55,218 bases of DNA from Actinotalea ferrariae CF5-4 (GCF_000603945.1 NZ_AXCW01000009.1:1-55218), one strand, 5' to 3'. Shown: positions 1 through 8,881, counted from the first letter of the stretch. The notes: generated from the sequence alone by a model not told the origin. Numbers and translations: made by a program.

Positions 1-440
1 CGACGGCGGCACGGAGCGATCGGCGCGCCCCCGACGGCGCGCCGCTCGCCCTGGAGGTCGCCGACCGGCCGGACCACCCGTGGCTCGAGGCCTGGCTCGC
101 GGTCAAGTCCGGCGGGGACGGCCGCGACGTCGCCCGTCGGGTCGTCGCCGGGGCGCCCGCCGACTACGTCACCGCGCGGGACGGCCAGGGCGTCGTCGGG
201 GTGGTCCGGGCGGCGACGCTCGGGCAGTGGTGCGTCGTCTCCTGCCTCATGGTCGACCCGCGTGCCCGGCGCCGTGGCGTCGCGTCGGTGCTGACCGCCG
301 CGGCGCTCGACCGCGCCGCGGCCCGGGGCGCGGCGCACGTGCTCGTCCAGGTGGAGGAGGGCAACGCCCCGGCGCGCGCCCTCTACGCGGCGGCCGGCTT
401 CACCCCCGCGGCGGCGTACCACTACCGCGAGCTCCCCTGA
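1..440 (+). CDS. GNAT-family N-acetyltransferase, 5' end outside the window
   Basis: The reading frame is already open at base 3 and closes with TGA at 438-440, so the N-terminus lies outside the window and about 145 residues are visible. The C-terminal half carries the acetyl-CoA loop region of the GNAT fold: a beta strand ending CLMVDP, then RARRRGVAS (the R/Q-x-x-G-x-G/A motif), and the late element NAPARALYAAAGF, where N-x-x-A-x-x-x-Y-x-x-x-G-F is the typical end of the fold. The acyl acceptor cannot be told from sequence. The gene ends 67 bp before the next one. The family call is confident; the substrate is unknown. Confidence 0.8.
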   Translation, partial: TAARSDRRAPDGAPLALEVADRPDHPWLEAWLAVKSGGDGRDVARRVVAGAPADYVTARDGQGVVGVVRAATLGQWCVVSCLMVDPRARRRGVASVLTAAALDRAAARGAAHVLVQVEEGNAPARALYAAAGFTPAAAYHYRELP

Positions 441-507
441 CGACGGCCTGAGCGGCAGGACCCGCCTCCCCTGGTCGAGGTGCCGTGGGACGCGCACACT
501 GGTCGCC

Positions 508-981
508 ATGATCTCCGTCGAGCTGGCCGAGCGGCTCGTGATCGCCGGCCTGAGGTGGCGTCCGGCGCCGGGCGACCGGTTCGTCATCCCGCAGCCGGAG
601 CTCGCGGGCCAGGTCTTCACGCTGAGCGACATGACCATCGAGGTGCACGACCACCCGGGCGGGACGGTGCTCGGCTTCAACGGCACGACGGAGTGGGCGC
701 TGGACTCCGTCGCCCAGGACGACGCGCTCTGGCTGCCCCGCGAGGACCAGCTGCGCGAGCTCCTCGGCGGCACGTTCGTCTCGCTCGCGGTGCAGGGCCG
801 CGCGCCCGGCCCGCAGGACGACGTCGACGGGTCGGACCCGGCCCTCGGGACCTACGTCGTGACGACCCGCGCCGCCGACGGCGGGGAGCGCCGGTTCACC
901 GCCGCGACCGCGGCCGACGCCTACGCGGGCGCCCTCCTCGTGCTCGTGGAGCGGGCCGTCGGGTCGGGCGTCGCGGGCTGA
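508..981 (+). CDS. Conserved actinobacterial protein of unknown function, 157 aa
   Basis: This is a 157-residue soluble acidic protein starting MISVELAERL. It has no signal peptide, membrane segment or catalytic motif I can recognise. Two stretches look like a conserved family signature: GFNGTTEWALDSV (about residues 53-65) and WLPREDQLRELLG (about 76-88). From memory, similar short proteins in actinobacterial genomes are often labelled CpaE-like pilus assembly protein, but no P-loop ATPase motif is present, so I do not adopt that name. A CACACT hexamer ends 7 nt before the ATG and there is no clear Shine-Dalgarno, so a leaderless transcript is possible. The gene lies just upstream of gatC on the same strand. 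Confidence 0.7.
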   Translation: MISVELAERLVIAGLRWRPAPGDRFVIPQPELAGQVFTLSDMTIEVHDHPGGTVLGFNGTTEWALDSVAQDDALWLPREDQLRELLGGTFVSLAVQGRAPGPQDDVDGSDPALGTYVVTTRAADGGERRFTAATAADAYAGALLVLVERAVGSGVAG

Positions 982-1034
982 CGGCCCGTCGGCGGCACCG
1001 CCGCGCACGCTCGGGGGCGGCGGCCGGTGACCAC

Positions 1035-1040
1035 TAGACT
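1035..1040 (+). promoter_or_regulatory. Probable -10 element (TAGACT) of the gatCAB operon
   Basis: TAGACT ends 8 nt before the gatC ATG, and no Shine-Dalgarno lies in between. This spacing puts transcription start at or next to the start codon, so gatC is probably translated from a leaderless or near-leaderless mRNA. No good -35 hexamer is visible. Confidence 0.45.
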
Positions 1041-1048
1041 CGCCAACC

Positions 1049-1345
1049 ATGTCCACCATCTCCCGCGAGGAAGTCGCGCGCCTGGCCGCCCTGGCCCGGA
1101 TCGACCTGTCGGAGGCGGAGCTGACGCGGTTGGCGGGCGAGCTCGACGTCATCGTCGAGTCCGTCGCGAAGGTCAGCGAGATCGCCACCGCCGACGTCCC
1201 GGCGACCAGCCACCCGCTGCCGCTGACGAACGTGTTCCGCGACGACGTCCCGGTCGAGCCGCTGCCCGTCGCCGACGTGCTCGCCGGGGCGCCGGCGGCC
1301 GAGGACGGCCGCTTCCTCGTCCCGCAGATCCTCGAGGAGGACTGA
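1049..1345 (+). CDS. gatC: Asp-tRNA(Asn)/Glu-tRNA(Gln) amidotransferase subunit C
   Basis: GatC is the small clamp subunit of the GatCAB amidotransferase, which converts Glu-tRNA(Gln), and often Asp-tRNA(Asn), into the amidated form. The 98-residue length is normal. The N-terminal pattern [18 protein letters not shown] and the C-terminal region [10 protein letters not shown] are characteristic of the family. Its TGA (1343-1345) shares one base with the gatA ATG at 1345, so the two are translationally coupled. It is first of three genes, gatC-gatA-gatB, whose products form one complex. The matching Glu-tRNA synthetase (gltX) and tRNA-Gln also lie in this window. Confidence 0.95.
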   Translation: MSTISREEVARLAALARIDLSEAELTRLAGELDVIVESVAKVSEIATADVPATSHPLPLTNVFRDDVPVEPLPVADVLAGAPAAEDGRFLVPQILEED

Positions 1346-2877
1346 TGGCGGCCGACCTCACGCGCCGCAGCGCCGCCGACCTCGCGCAGGCGCTCCGCTC
1401 CGGTGAGGTGTCCAGCGTCGAGGTGACGCAGGCGCACCTGGACCGCATCGCCGCCGTCGACGGCGCGGTGCACGCGTTCCTGCACGTCAGCACGGAGGAC
1501 GCCCTGGCGACCGCGCGCGACGTCGACGCCCGGCGCGCCGCCGGCGAGGAGCTCCCGGCCCTCGCGGGCGTGCCCGTCGCGGTCAAGGACGTCGTCGTGA
1601 CGAAGGGCATGCCGACGACGGCGGGCTCGCGGATCCTGTCGGGCTGGGTGCCGCCCTACGACGCGACGCTGGTCGAGCGGCTCCGGGCCGCCGGGATGCC
1701 GATCCTGGGCAAGACGAACATGGACGAGTTCGCCATGGGCTCCTCCACGGAGCACTCGGCCTACGGGGACACGCACAACCCCTGGGACCTCGACCGCATC
1801 CCGGGTGGCTCGGGCGGCGGCAGCGCCGCGGCCGTCGCGGCGTTCGAGGCGCCGCTCGCGATCGGCACGGACACGGGCGGCTCGATCCGCCAGCCGGGCG
1901 CCGTCACGGGCACCGTCGGGGTCAAGCCGACCTACGGCGGCGTCTCCCGCTACGGCCTCATCGCGCTCGCGTCCAGCCTGGACCAGGCAGGCCCGGTCAC
2001 CCGCACCGTGCTCGACTCCGCGCTCCTGCACGAGGTGATCGGCGGGCACGACCCCCGGGACTCCACCTCGCTGGCCGAGCCGCTGCCCGACGTCGTCGGC
2101 GCCGCCCGGCTGGGCCTCACCGGCGACCTGACCGGTGTCCGCGTCGGCGTCGTGCGCGAGCTGGACGGGGAGGGCTACCAGGCCGGCGTCCGCGACCGGT
2201 TCGAGGAGTCGCTGGACCTGCTCCGCGGCGCGGGCGCCGAGGTCGTCGAGGTCTCCTGCCCGCACTTCGACTACGCGCTGGCCGCGTACTACCTCATCCT
2301 GCCCAGCGAGGCGTCGAGCAACCTGGCCAAGTTCGACGGCATGCGCTTCGGTCTGCGCGTGGAGCCCACCGACGGCCCGGCGACCGCCGAGCGCGTCATG
2401 GGCGCCACCCGCGGCGCCGGGTTCGGCGACGAGGTCAAGCGCCGCATCATCCTCGGCACGTACGCGCTGTCGGCGGGGTACTACGACGCCTACTACGGCA
2501 GCGCGCAGAAGGTCCGTACGCTCATCCAGCGCGACTTCGCGGCCGCGTTCGAGCAGGTCGACGTCCTCGTCTCGCCCACGGCGCCGACGACGGCGTTCAA
2601 GCTGGGGGAGAAGCTCGACGACCCCCTCGCCATGTACCTCAACGACGTGGCGACCATCCCGGCGAACCTCGCGGGGGTGCCGGGCATGTCCGTCCCGAAC
2701 GGGCTGGTCGACGGCCTGCCCGTCGGCTTCCAGATCCTGGCGCCCGCGCGCGCCGACGACCGCCTGTACCGCGTGGGCGCGGCCCTGGAGACGCTGCTCG
2801 AGCAGCGCTGGGGCGGTCCGCTCCTGGCGCAGGCGCCCGAGCTGCCGACCGCCGCGCCCGAGGGGAGCCAGCCATGA
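1345..2877 (+). CDS. gatA: Glu-tRNA(Gln) amidotransferase subunit A (glutaminase subunit)
   Basis: GatA is the amidase-signature subunit that hydrolyses glutamine and passes ammonia to GatB. The 510-residue protein has the Ser-cisSer-Lys triad: Lys81 in AVKDVV, cis-Ser156 in the GGSGGGSA loop, and nucleophile Ser180 in [12 protein letters not shown]. The start is the ATG overlapping the gatC stop. The frame stays open upstream, but those codons lie inside gatC. Its TGA (2875-2877) overlaps the gatB ATG in an ATGA junction. Length and motifs are typical, with no sign of damage. Confidence 0.97.
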   Translation: MAADLTRRSAADLAQALRSGEVSSVEVTQAHLDRIAAVDGAVHAFLHVSTEDALATARDVDARRAAGEELPALAGVPVAVKDVVVTKGMPTTAGSRILSGWVPPYDATLVERLRAAGMPILGKTNMDEFAMGSSTEHSAYGDTHNPWDLDRIPGGSGGGSAAAVAAFEAPLAIGTDTGGSIRQPGAVTGTVGVKPTYGGVSRYGLIALASSLDQAGPVTRTVLDSALLHEVIGGHDPRDSTSLAEPLPDVVGAARLGLTGDLTGVRVGVVRELDGEGYQAGVRDRFEESLDLLRGAGAEVVEVSCPHFDYALAAYYLILPSEASSNLAKFDGMRFGLRVEPTDGPATAERVMGATRGAGFGDEVKRRIILGTYALSAGYYDAYYGSAQKVRTLIQRDFAAAFEQVDVLVSPTAPTTAFKLGEKLDDPLAMYLNDVATIPANLAGVPGMSVPNGLVDGLPVGFQILAPARADDRLYRVGAALETLLEQRWGGPLLAQAPELPTAAPEGSQP

Positions 2878-4385
2878 GCACGTCCACCGTCGCCCTGGTC
2901 GACTACGACGAGGCCGTGGCCCGCTTCGACCCGGTCATCGGCATCGAGGTCCACGTCGAGCTCGGCACGCGCACCAAGATGTTCGACGGCGCGCCGACGG
3001 AGTTCGGGGCGGACCCCAACACCCAGGTGACGCCGGTCTCGCTCGGCCTGCCCGGCGCGCTGCCGGTGCTCAACGGCACGGCCGTCGAGTCCGCGATCAA
3101 GATCGGTCTCGCGCTCAACTGCCAGATCGCCGAGGTGTGCCGGTTCGCGCGGAAGAACTACTTCTACCCGGACATCCCGAAGAACTTCCAGACGTCGCAG
3201 TACGACGAGCCGATCGCCCACGACGGGTTCCTGGATGTCGAGCTCGAGGACGGGACCGTCGTCCGCGTGGAGATCGAGCGCGCGCACATGGAGGAGGACG
3301 CGGGCAAGAACACCCACGTGGGTGGTGCGACGGGGCGCATCCACGGTGCGGAGTACTCGCTCGTCGACTACAACCGCGCGGGGATCCCGCTCATCGAGAT
3401 CGTCACCCGGCCCATCACCGGGGTCGGGACCCGGGCGCCCGAGGTGGCGCGGGCGTACGTGCAGACCCTGCGGGACATCTTCCGGGCGCTCGAGGTGTCC
3501 GAGGCACGGATGGAGCGCGGCAACGTCCGCGCCGACGTCAACGTGTCGCTGCGGCCGTCCCCCGACGCCCCGCTGGGGACCCGGACCGAGACCAAGAACG
3601 TCAACAGCTTCCGGTCCGTCGAGCGCGCGGTGCGGTTCGAGATCTCCCGTCAGGCCGCCGTCCTCGACGGCGGCGGCACGGTCGTCCAGGAGACCCGGCA
3701 CTGGCACGAGGACACAGGCGTCACGACGCCCGGCCGCGTGAAGTCCGACGCGGAGGACTACCGCTACTTCCCGGAGCCCGACCTCGTGCCGGTCGCCCCG
3801 TCGCGGGACTGGGTCGAGGAGATCCGGGCGACGCTGCCGGAGATGCCGGTCGCGCGCCGTCGGCGGCTGCAGGACGAGTGGGGCTACGCCGACGCCGAGA
3901 TGCGCGACGTGGTCAACGCCGGCGCGATCGAGCTCATCGAGTCGACGGTCGCCGCCGGGGCCTCGCCCGCGGCCGCCCGCAAGTGGTGGATGGGCGAGCT
4001 GGCCCGCACCGCGAACACCGACGGCGTCGCGCTGGAGGAGCTGCTGGTCACGCCGCTGCAGGTGGCCGAGCTCCAGGGGCTCGTCGAGTCGGGCCGCCTC
4101 AACGACAAGCTCGCCCGGCAGGTCCTCGCGGGCGTCCTCGCGGGGGAGGGGTCACCCGAGCAGGTCGCCCACGACCGGGGCCTGGAGGTCGTCTCCGACG
4201 ACGGGCCGCTGATCGCGGCGGTCGACGAGGCCCTGGCGGCCCAGCCCGACGTCGCGGAGAAGATCCGCAGCGGCAACCTGGGGCCGGTCGGCGCGATCAT
4301 CGGCGCGGTCATGAAGGCCACCCGCGGTCAGGCGGACGCCGGACGGGTGCGCGAGCTGGTGCTCGAGCGCGTGGCGCAGGACTGA
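2874..4385 (+). CDS. gatB: Asp/Glu-tRNA amidotransferase subunit B
   Basis: GatB binds the mischarged tRNA, phosphorylates the Glu (or Asp) side chain with ATP and amidates it with ammonia channelled from GatA. The 503-residue protein shows the family signature near the N-terminus ([17 protein letters not shown]), the cradle motif ([14 protein letters not shown], about residue 165), [14 protein letters not shown] (about 217-230) and a C-terminal YqeY-like tail ending [19 protein letters not shown]. It is coupled to gatA by a 4-bp overlap and closes the operon. The next gene starts 70 bp downstream with its own GGGAGGAA ribosome-binding site. Confidence 0.97.
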   Translation: MSTSTVALVDYDEAVARFDPVIGIEVHVELGTRTKMFDGAPTEFGADPNTQVTPVSLGLPGALPVLNGTAVESAIKIGLALNCQIAEVCRFARKNYFYPDIPKNFQTSQYDEPIAHDGFLDVELEDGTVVRVEIERAHMEEDAGKNTHVGGATGRIHGAEYSLVDYNRAGIPLIEIVTRPITGVGTRAPEVARAYVQTLRDIFRALEVSEARMERGNVRADVNVSLRPSPDAPLGTRTETKNVNSFRSVERAVRFEISRQAAVLDGGGTVVQETRHWHEDTGVTTPGRVKSDAEDYRYFPEPDLVPVAPSRDWVEEIRATLPEMPVARRRRLQDEWGYADAEMRDVVNAGAIELIESTVAAGASPAAARKWWMGELARTANTDGVALEELLVTPLQVAELQGLVESGRLNDKLARQVLAGVLAGEGSPEQVAHDRGLEVVSDDGPLIAAVDEALAAQPDVAEKIRSGNLGPVGAIIGAVMKATRGQADAGRVRELVLERVAQD

Positions 4386-4454
4386 TCCGACGCCGGTCGG
4401 TGGCGGGACGGGTCGTCGGGGACGGCGGCCGGTCGCGTCCGAGGGAGGAACGTC

Positions 4455-5018
4455 ATGGAGAAGCCGACGCTGCGCGGTGAGCTCGTCGTCCTGCGACCCG
4501 TCGCGGCGCGCGACGCCGAGCAGATGTGGGAGATGGTCAACGACCCCGAGGGGCGGCGCCTCACCGGCACCGTCGTCGAGCACACCCGGGAGCAGGTCGA
4601 CGCCTGGTGCGCGACGGTCTCCGGGCGCCCCGGCCGCATCGACCTCGCGATCACGACCCACGACTCCGACGAGTTCCTGGGCGAGATCGTCCTGGCGGAC
4701 GTCGACGAGCACGACGCCAACGCGTCGATGCGGATGGCCCTGCGTCCCGGGCAGCGTGGTCGGGGCTTCGGCGGCGAGGCGATCGGGCTCGTGCTCGAGC
4801 ACGCGTTCGCGGCGCCGCCCGAGGGCCTGGGCCTGCACCGGGTCGCGCTGGACGTCCTGGAGATCAACCCGCGGGCCCGGATGCTCTACGAGAGCCACGG
4901 GTTCGAGGTGGAGGGACGTCTGCGGGAGGTGCACCGGGACGGGGAGTACTGGACCGACGTCGTCCTCATGGCGATCCTCGAGGACGACTACCGGGCGACC
5001 CGGGACGCCGAGCGCTGA
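4455..5018 (+). CDS. RimJ/RimL-type GNAT acetyltransferase
   Basis: This 187-residue protein has the full GNAT fold of the RimJ/RimL subgroup (Acetyltransf_3 type). The opening LRGELVVLRPVAARDAEQM is typical; the acetyl-CoA loop is around residues 90-105 (RPGQRGRGFGGEAI) and the C-terminal helix-strand element is LEINPRARMLYESHGFEVEG, where N-x-R-A-x-x-x-Y-x-x-x-G-F is diagnostic. Substrates of this subgroup include ribosomal protein N-termini, small amines and antibiotics, so the target cannot be assigned. A strong GGGAGGAA lies 5 nt before the ATG. The gene follows gatB by 69 bp on the same strand and may be cotranscribed with it. Confidence 0.85.
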   Translation: MEKPTLRGELVVLRPVAARDAEQMWEMVNDPEGRRLTGTVVEHTREQVDAWCATVSGRPGRIDLAITTHDSDEFLGEIVLADVDEHDANASMRMALRPGQRGRGFGGEAIGLVLEHAFAAPPEGLGLHRVALDVLEINPRARMLYESHGFEVEGRLREVHRDGEYWTDVVLMAILEDDYRATRDAER

Positions 5019-5050
5019 CCGGACCCCGCCGTCCCCGCGACGCGACCGTG

Positions 5051-5094
5051 CCCACGCCGCCCACGCCGCCCACGCCGCCCACGCCGCCCACGCG
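5051..5094. repeat. 9-bp tandem repeat, (CCCACGCCG) x 4.8
   Basis: Four perfect CCCACGCCG units run from 5051 to 5086, followed by a partial CCCACGCG to 5094. The tract lies between the GNAT gene and the 2-hydroxyacid dehydrogenase, in no recognised gene. Its length is not a multiple of a helical turn and the unit is not palindromic, so I read it as a slippage-prone simple repeat rather than a binding array. Confidence 0.85.
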
Positions 5095-5130
5095 CTGCGG
5101 ACGGGACGTCCCAGGACCAGGATGGCCCCG

Positions 5131-6084
5131 ATGCTGACCGTCACCCTCGCCCACCCCGGGGTCCTCGACGCGCTCGAGGGCGCCGCCGACGGCGTCCCCG
5201 CGCAGGTCCGGCTCGTCGGCTGGGACCCTGCCGACCCGCTGCCCGACGGCGTCGCCCCGGCGGACGTGGCCGCCGTCGTCCTCGCCCGGGCCGACCGCGA
5301 CCGGCTCCGGGCCCTGGAGACGCTGCCCGCGCTGCGCCTCGTGCAGCTGCCGAGCGCCGGGTTCGAGCACGCCCTCGCGCACGCCCCGGTGCGCGCGGCG
5401 CTGTGCAACGCCCGCGGGGTGCACGACGCCGGGACCGCCGAGCTCGCCGTCGGGCTCCTGCTCGCCGCGCAGCGCGGCATCGACGACGCCGTCCGGGACG
5501 CGCAGGAGGGGGTGTGGCGGCCCCGGGAGCGTCGGTCGCTCGCGGACCGGCGCGTCATGGTCCTGGGGCACGGGTCGATCGGTGCTGCCGTGGCCCGGCG
5601 GCTCGAGCCGTTCGAGGTCGTCGTCGTGCGGGTGGCCCGCACCGCCCGGGTCGAGGACGGCGCCGTGGTCCACGGCGCGGACGAGCTCGCCCGCCTCCTC
5701 CCGACGGTCGACGCCGTCGTCGTCGTGCTGCCGCTCACGGAGGCCACCCGCGGCCTGCTCGACGCCGCGGCGCTCGCCGCGCTGCCCGACGGCGCGCTCG
5801 TCGTCAACGTCGGGCGGGGGGCGGTCGTCGACACGGACGCGCTCGTCGCCGAGGTGACGGCGGGCCGGCTGCGTGCGGCGCTCGACGTGGTCGACCCCGA
5901 GCCGCTGCCGGCGGACCACCCGCTGTGGCGGGCGCCCGGCGTGATCCTCACGCCGCACGTCGGGGGCGCGTCGGACGCCACGGTGCCCCGCATGGCGGCC
6001 CTCGTCCGGGCGCAGGTGACCGCGCTGGCGACGGGCACCGCGCTGCGCAACGTGGTCCGGGAACCCCGGGAGGACCGGTCGTGA
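5131..6084 (+). CDS. D-isomer-specific 2-hydroxyacid dehydrogenase (NAD-binding)
   Basis: This 317-residue protein is of the D-2-hydroxyacid dehydrogenase family, which reduces 2-oxoacids to D-2-hydroxyacids or the reverse. The Rossmann glycine motif is GHGSIG, followed later by the family signatures VVNVGRGAVVDTDAL (catalytic Arg region), DVVDPEPLPADHPLW (catalytic Glu) and TPHVGGAS (catalytic His). The ATG at 5131 has AGGA at 5119-5122, 8 nt upstream; an in-frame ATG at 5122 with AGGA 5 nt before it would add three residues. Its TGA overlaps the GTG of the GH43 gene (GTGA, 6081-6084), so the two are coupled, suggesting a role linked to sugar-acid or pentose metabolism. The true substrate is unknown. 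Confidence 0.88.
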   Translation: MLTVTLAHPGVLDALEGAADGVPAQVRLVGWDPADPLPDGVAPADVAAVVLARADRDRLRALETLPALRLVQLPSAGFEHALAHAPVRAALCNARGVHDAGTAELAVGLLLAAQRGIDDAVRDAQEGVWRPRERRSLADRRVMVLGHGSIGAAVARRLEPFEVVVVRVARTARVEDGAVVHGADELARLLPTVDAVVVVLPLTEATRGLLDAAALAALPDGALVVNVGRGAVVDTDALVAEVTAGRLRAALDVVDPEPLPADHPLWRAPGVILTPHVGGASDATVPRMAALVRAQVTALATGTALRNVVREPREDRS

Positions 6085-7700
6085 CCGCGGGTGCGACCGG
6101 CCGGCTGCCGGGGGAGCGCGGGGCGGCGCCGCTGGGCCGGACCTTCCGCAACCCGGTCCTGCCCGGCTGCCACCCCGACCCGACGGTGTGCCGCGTCGGC
6201 GACGACTACTACCTCGTCACGTCGTCGTTCGAGTACGTGCCGGGACTGCCCGTGCACCACAGCCGCGACCTCGTGCACTGGCGTCCCGTCGGGCACGTCG
6301 TCGACCGGCCCTCCCAGGTCGCGCTGCACGACGTGGAGGCCTCGCGCGGCCTGTACGCCCCGACGCTGCGCCACCACGACGGCACGTTCTACCTGACCAG
6401 CACGGTGGTCCGGCACGGGACCCAGGAGCCCTCGGGCAGCTTCGTGATGACGGCCACCGACGCCGCCGGCCCGTGGTCGGACCCGGTCTGGCTCGACGCG
6501 GAGGGGATCGACCCCGCGCTGTTCTTCGACGACGACGGTCGCGCCTGGTGCACCGGCATGCGGGAGAGCCGGCCGATGGCGTGGGAGGGCCAGACGGAGA
6601 TCTGGATCCGCGAGCTCGACCTGCGCACGCTGCGGCTGGTCGGGCCGGAGCACGTGCTGTGGAGCGGCGCGCTCCAGGGCGCCGTGTGGGCGGAGGGACC
6701 GCGGCTGTTCAAGGTCGAGGGACGGTACGTGCTCGTCGCGGCCGAGGGCGGGACCGAGCACACGCACGCCGTGACCGTGGCCAGGGCGGACCGGGTGACC
6801 GGTCCCTACCGCGGCAGCCCGGCGAACCCGGTGCTCACCCATCGCCACCTCGGCCGCGCGCACCCCGTCGTCGGCGTGGGTCACGCGGACCTCGTGGAGC
6901 TGCCGGACCACACGTGGTGGGCCGTCGTGATGGGCTCGCGGCCCTACGGCGGGCTCTACGAGAACCTCGGACGCGAGACGTTCCTCGTGCCGGTCACGTG
7001 GGAGCAGGGCTGGCCCGTGTTCGCGCCCGGCGTGGGTCAGGTGTGCCAGGTCGAGGTGGCGCCCTCGCTCCCGCCGCACCCGTGGCCGGTCCCGCCGGTC
7101 CGGGACGACTTCGCGGGCGGGCTCCGCCCCGAGTGGACCTCGGCGCGGGGCCCGGCGGAGGAGTTCTGCCGGCCCGTTCCCGGCGGGGGGCTCGAGCTCG
7201 CCCTGCGGCCGCAGACCCTCGCCGACGGCGTCCCGTGCGCCTTCGTGGGGCGTCGCCAGCAGCACGTCGACGTCGACGTCCGGGTGCGGCTCCACTTCGA
7301 CCCGACGACGGGGGACGAGTGGGCGGGTCTCGCGGTCCGGCAGTCGGACAGCCACAGCTACCTCGTGGTCGTCGCAGGCCCGGACGTCGTGGACGGTCCG
7401 CGGCGGGTCCTGGTCGTGCGCCGCCTCGAGGGGCGACGCACCGTGCTGCACTCCGAGCCGGTGCCCGACGGCGCCCTCGACCTCACGCTGCGGGTCCGGG
7501 GGCAGGACTACGCGGCGCTCCTGACCGACGAGGCCGGCGTCGAGCGGCACCTGGCGACGCTCGACGGCCGGATGCTCGACAGCCGGGTGGAGGAGACCTT
7601 CGTCGGGGTGTGGATCGGGCTGTACGCGACGAGCAACGGGATGCCGACGCGCTCCGCCGCCCACGTCGACTGGGTGGAGTACCGGCCGGTGGAGCGCTGA
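6081..7700 (+). CDS. Glycoside hydrolase family 43 (beta-xylosidase/arabinofuranosidase type) with C-terminal beta-sandwich
   Basis: This 539-residue protein has an N-terminal five-bladed GH43 propeller (about residues 20-330) and a C-terminal concanavalin-like domain (about 345-535), the layout of subfamilies 11/12. Predicted catalytic residues are Asp33 (general base, GCHPDP), Asp144 (pKa modulator, GIDPALFFDDD) and Glu205 (acid, WAEGPRLF). There is no signal peptide, so it probably cleaves imported xylo- or arabino-oligosaccharides in the cytoplasm. The GTG start overlaps the dehydrogenase stop. It converges on the LacI repressor gene, 9 bp away. A close paralogue lies at 14539-16113. Xylosidase versus arabinofuranosidase activity cannot be decided from sequence. 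Confidence 0.93.
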   Translation: MTAGATGRLPGERGAAPLGRTFRNPVLPGCHPDPTVCRVGDDYYLVTSSFEYVPGLPVHHSRDLVHWRPVGHVVDRPSQVALHDVEASRGLYAPTLRHHDGTFYLTSTVVRHGTQEPSGSFVMTATDAAGPWSDPVWLDAEGIDPALFFDDDGRAWCTGMRESRPMAWEGQTEIWIRELDLRTLRLVGPEHVLWSGALQGAVWAEGPRLFKVEGRYVLVAAEGGTEHTHAVTVARADRVTGPYRGSPANPVLTHRHLGRAHPVVGVGHADLVELPDHTWWAVVMGSRPYGGLYENLGRETFLVPVTWEQGWPVFAPGVGQVCQVEVAPSLPPHPWPVPPVRDDFAGGLRPEWTSARGPAEEFCRPVPGGGLELALRPQTLADGVPCAFVGRRQQHVDVDVRVRLHFDPTTGDEWAGLAVRQSDSHSYLVVVAGPDVVDGPRRVLVVRRLEGRRTVLHSEPVPDGALDLTLRVRGQDYAALLTDEAGVERHLATLDGRMLDSRVEETFVGVWIGLYATSNGMPTRSAAHVDWVEYRPVER

Positions 7701-7709
7701 GGGGCCGGT

Positions 7710-8741
7710 CTACCGGACCGCGGCGGTGGCACCGACCGGAGCCGGCGCGCAGGTACCCCGCTCGACCAGGCGCGTGGGCAGGCGCAGGTGGGCCGCGGGG
7801 ACCGGGCGCCCGGCCATGAGCTCGACGAGCATGCCGATCGCGACCGAGCCCATCTGCTGCATGGGCTGCGCCACGGTGGTCAGCGGTGGCGTGGTCGCCG
7901 CCGCCTCGGGCACGTCGTCGAAGCCGACGACGGACAGGTCCCGCGGCACGGCGAGGCCCAGGTCGGCGGCGGCCTCGATCGTCGCGATGGCCATGAGGTC
8001 GTTGGCGGCGAAGACCGCGGTGGGCCGGTCGGCGAGCTCGAGCAGCTCGTGCGCGGGCCGGTCGGCGGTCTCGCGGCGGTAGCCGCCGACGCGCACGAGA
8101 GCGGGGTCCACCGGGACGCCGGCGCGCGCCATCGCGGTGCGGAAGCCCTCCTCGCGCAGCCGTGAGCTCTCCAGGTCCGGCCGCCCCCCGAGGAAGCCGA
8201 TCCGGCGGTGCCCCAGGGCGAGCAGGTGCTCCGTCGCCGTGACCGCGCCGGCGAGGTTGTCCGAGTCGACCGTCGGGATGCCGGACGGGCCGGCGTGGGG
8301 GTCGATGGCCACGACCGGGACGCCGTCGTGCACCTCGACCACGGTGGGCGTCACGAGCACGGCGCCGTCGATGAGCGTGCCACTGAGGCGGGACAGCGAG
8401 CGGCGCTCCCAGCCGACGTCGGTGCCGCCGGCGCCGCCGCCGGAGTACGCGAGCAGCTCGTAGCCGGTGCCGGCCACCGCCTGGGAGACCCCCTTGAGGA
8501 TCTCCGTGCTGAAGGGCTCGAACTCCGCGACGAGGATCCCGATGACGTTGGTCCGGTGGCTGCGCAGGCTGCGGGCGACGAGCGAGGACTCGTAGCCCAG
8601 GCTCGCGATGACCTCCTGCACCCGCTCGTTGGTGGCCTGCGCGACGCCGTAGCGACCGTTGATCACCTTGGAGACGGTCGCCACGGACACGCCGGCGGTC
8701 CGCGCCACGTCGTTGATGGTCACGCGTCCGGTTCGGCTCAC
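7710..8741 (-). CDS. LacI-family transcriptional repressor of the sugar locus
   Basis: The 343-residue protein has a LacI helix-turn-helix at residues about 8-32 (TINDVARTAGVSVATVSKVING), a hinge (VARSLRSHRTN) and a periplasmic-binding-type sugar sensor to the end, including GHRRIGFLGG and VFAANDLMAIATI. It starts with GTG at 8739-8741. It is divergent from the solute-binding protein gene, and the only strong palindrome in the 140-bp gap (8764-8783) is a LacI-type site centred on a CG step. By gene order it resembles BxlR of Streptomyces, which controls xylobiose uptake. The inducer is inferred to be a xylo-oligosaccharide. Confidence 0.93.
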   Translation of the reverse strand: MSRTGRVTINDVARTAGVSVATVSKVINGRYGVAQATNERVQEVIASLGYESSLVARSLRSHRTNVIGILVAEFEPFSTEILKGVSQAVAGTGYELLAYSGGGAGGTDVGWERRSLSRLSGTLIDGAVLVTPTVVEVHDGVPVVAIDPHAGPSGIPTVDSDNLAGAVTATEHLLALGHRRIGFLGGRPDLESSRLREEGFRTAMARAGVPVDPALVRVGGYRRETADRPAHELLELADRPTAVFAANDLMAIATIEAAADLGLAVPRDLSVVGFDDVPEAAATTPPLTTVAQPMQQMGSVAIGMLVELMAGRPVPAAHLRLPTRLVERGTCAPAPVGATAAVR

Positions 8742-8763
8742 GTCCCGGATCGTATCGCGTCGA

Positions 8764-8783
8764 AAACGTTATCGATAACGGTT
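8764..8783. promoter_or_regulatory. LacI-type operator upstream of the ABC/GH operon
   Basis: The core CGTTATCGATAACG (8767-8780) is a perfect 14-bp palindrome and continues as a 20-bp imperfect one (one mismatched pair). It is AT-rich in a GC-rich background, lies between the divergent lacI and solute-binding protein genes, and overlaps the probable -35 TTGACA at 8782-8787. This placement fits repression by promoter occlusion. Confidence 0.82.
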
Positions 8784-8810
8784 GACACGCCTCGATCCGG
8801 TTGAGAGGCT
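8782..8810 (+). promoter_or_regulatory. Probable promoter of the solute-binding protein operon
   Basis: A consensus -35 TTGACA sits at 8782-8787. With a 17-nt spacer the -10 would be GAGGCT (8805-8810), which is weak. The -35 overlaps the LacI-type palindrome by two bases. The resulting 5' leader of about 65 nt ends in a good GAAGAGGA ribosome-binding site. Confidence 0.55.
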
Positions 8811-8881
8811 TCCCCACGTCCCGGCCACCGGACCGCTCCAGGCCGGATCCACCGCGGAAACTCAACGAAGAGGACGACTCC

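Noticed and set aside
5051-5094. Tandem repeat considered as a CRISPR array.
   Set aside because: The unit is 9 bp with no spacers, and no cas gene is in the window.
4152-7664. Very long open frame on the minus strand across gatB, the GNAT gene and the sugar locus.
   Set aside because: It is antisense to several well-recognised proteins, has Arg/Pro/Ala/Gly-rich translation without domains, and is the usual result of few stop codons at this GC content.
7701-7735. Small hairpin between the convergent GH43 and LacI genes (CCGGT/ACCGG).
   Set aside because: Only 5 bp of stem with a 2-nt loop and no T-run, too weak to call a terminator.
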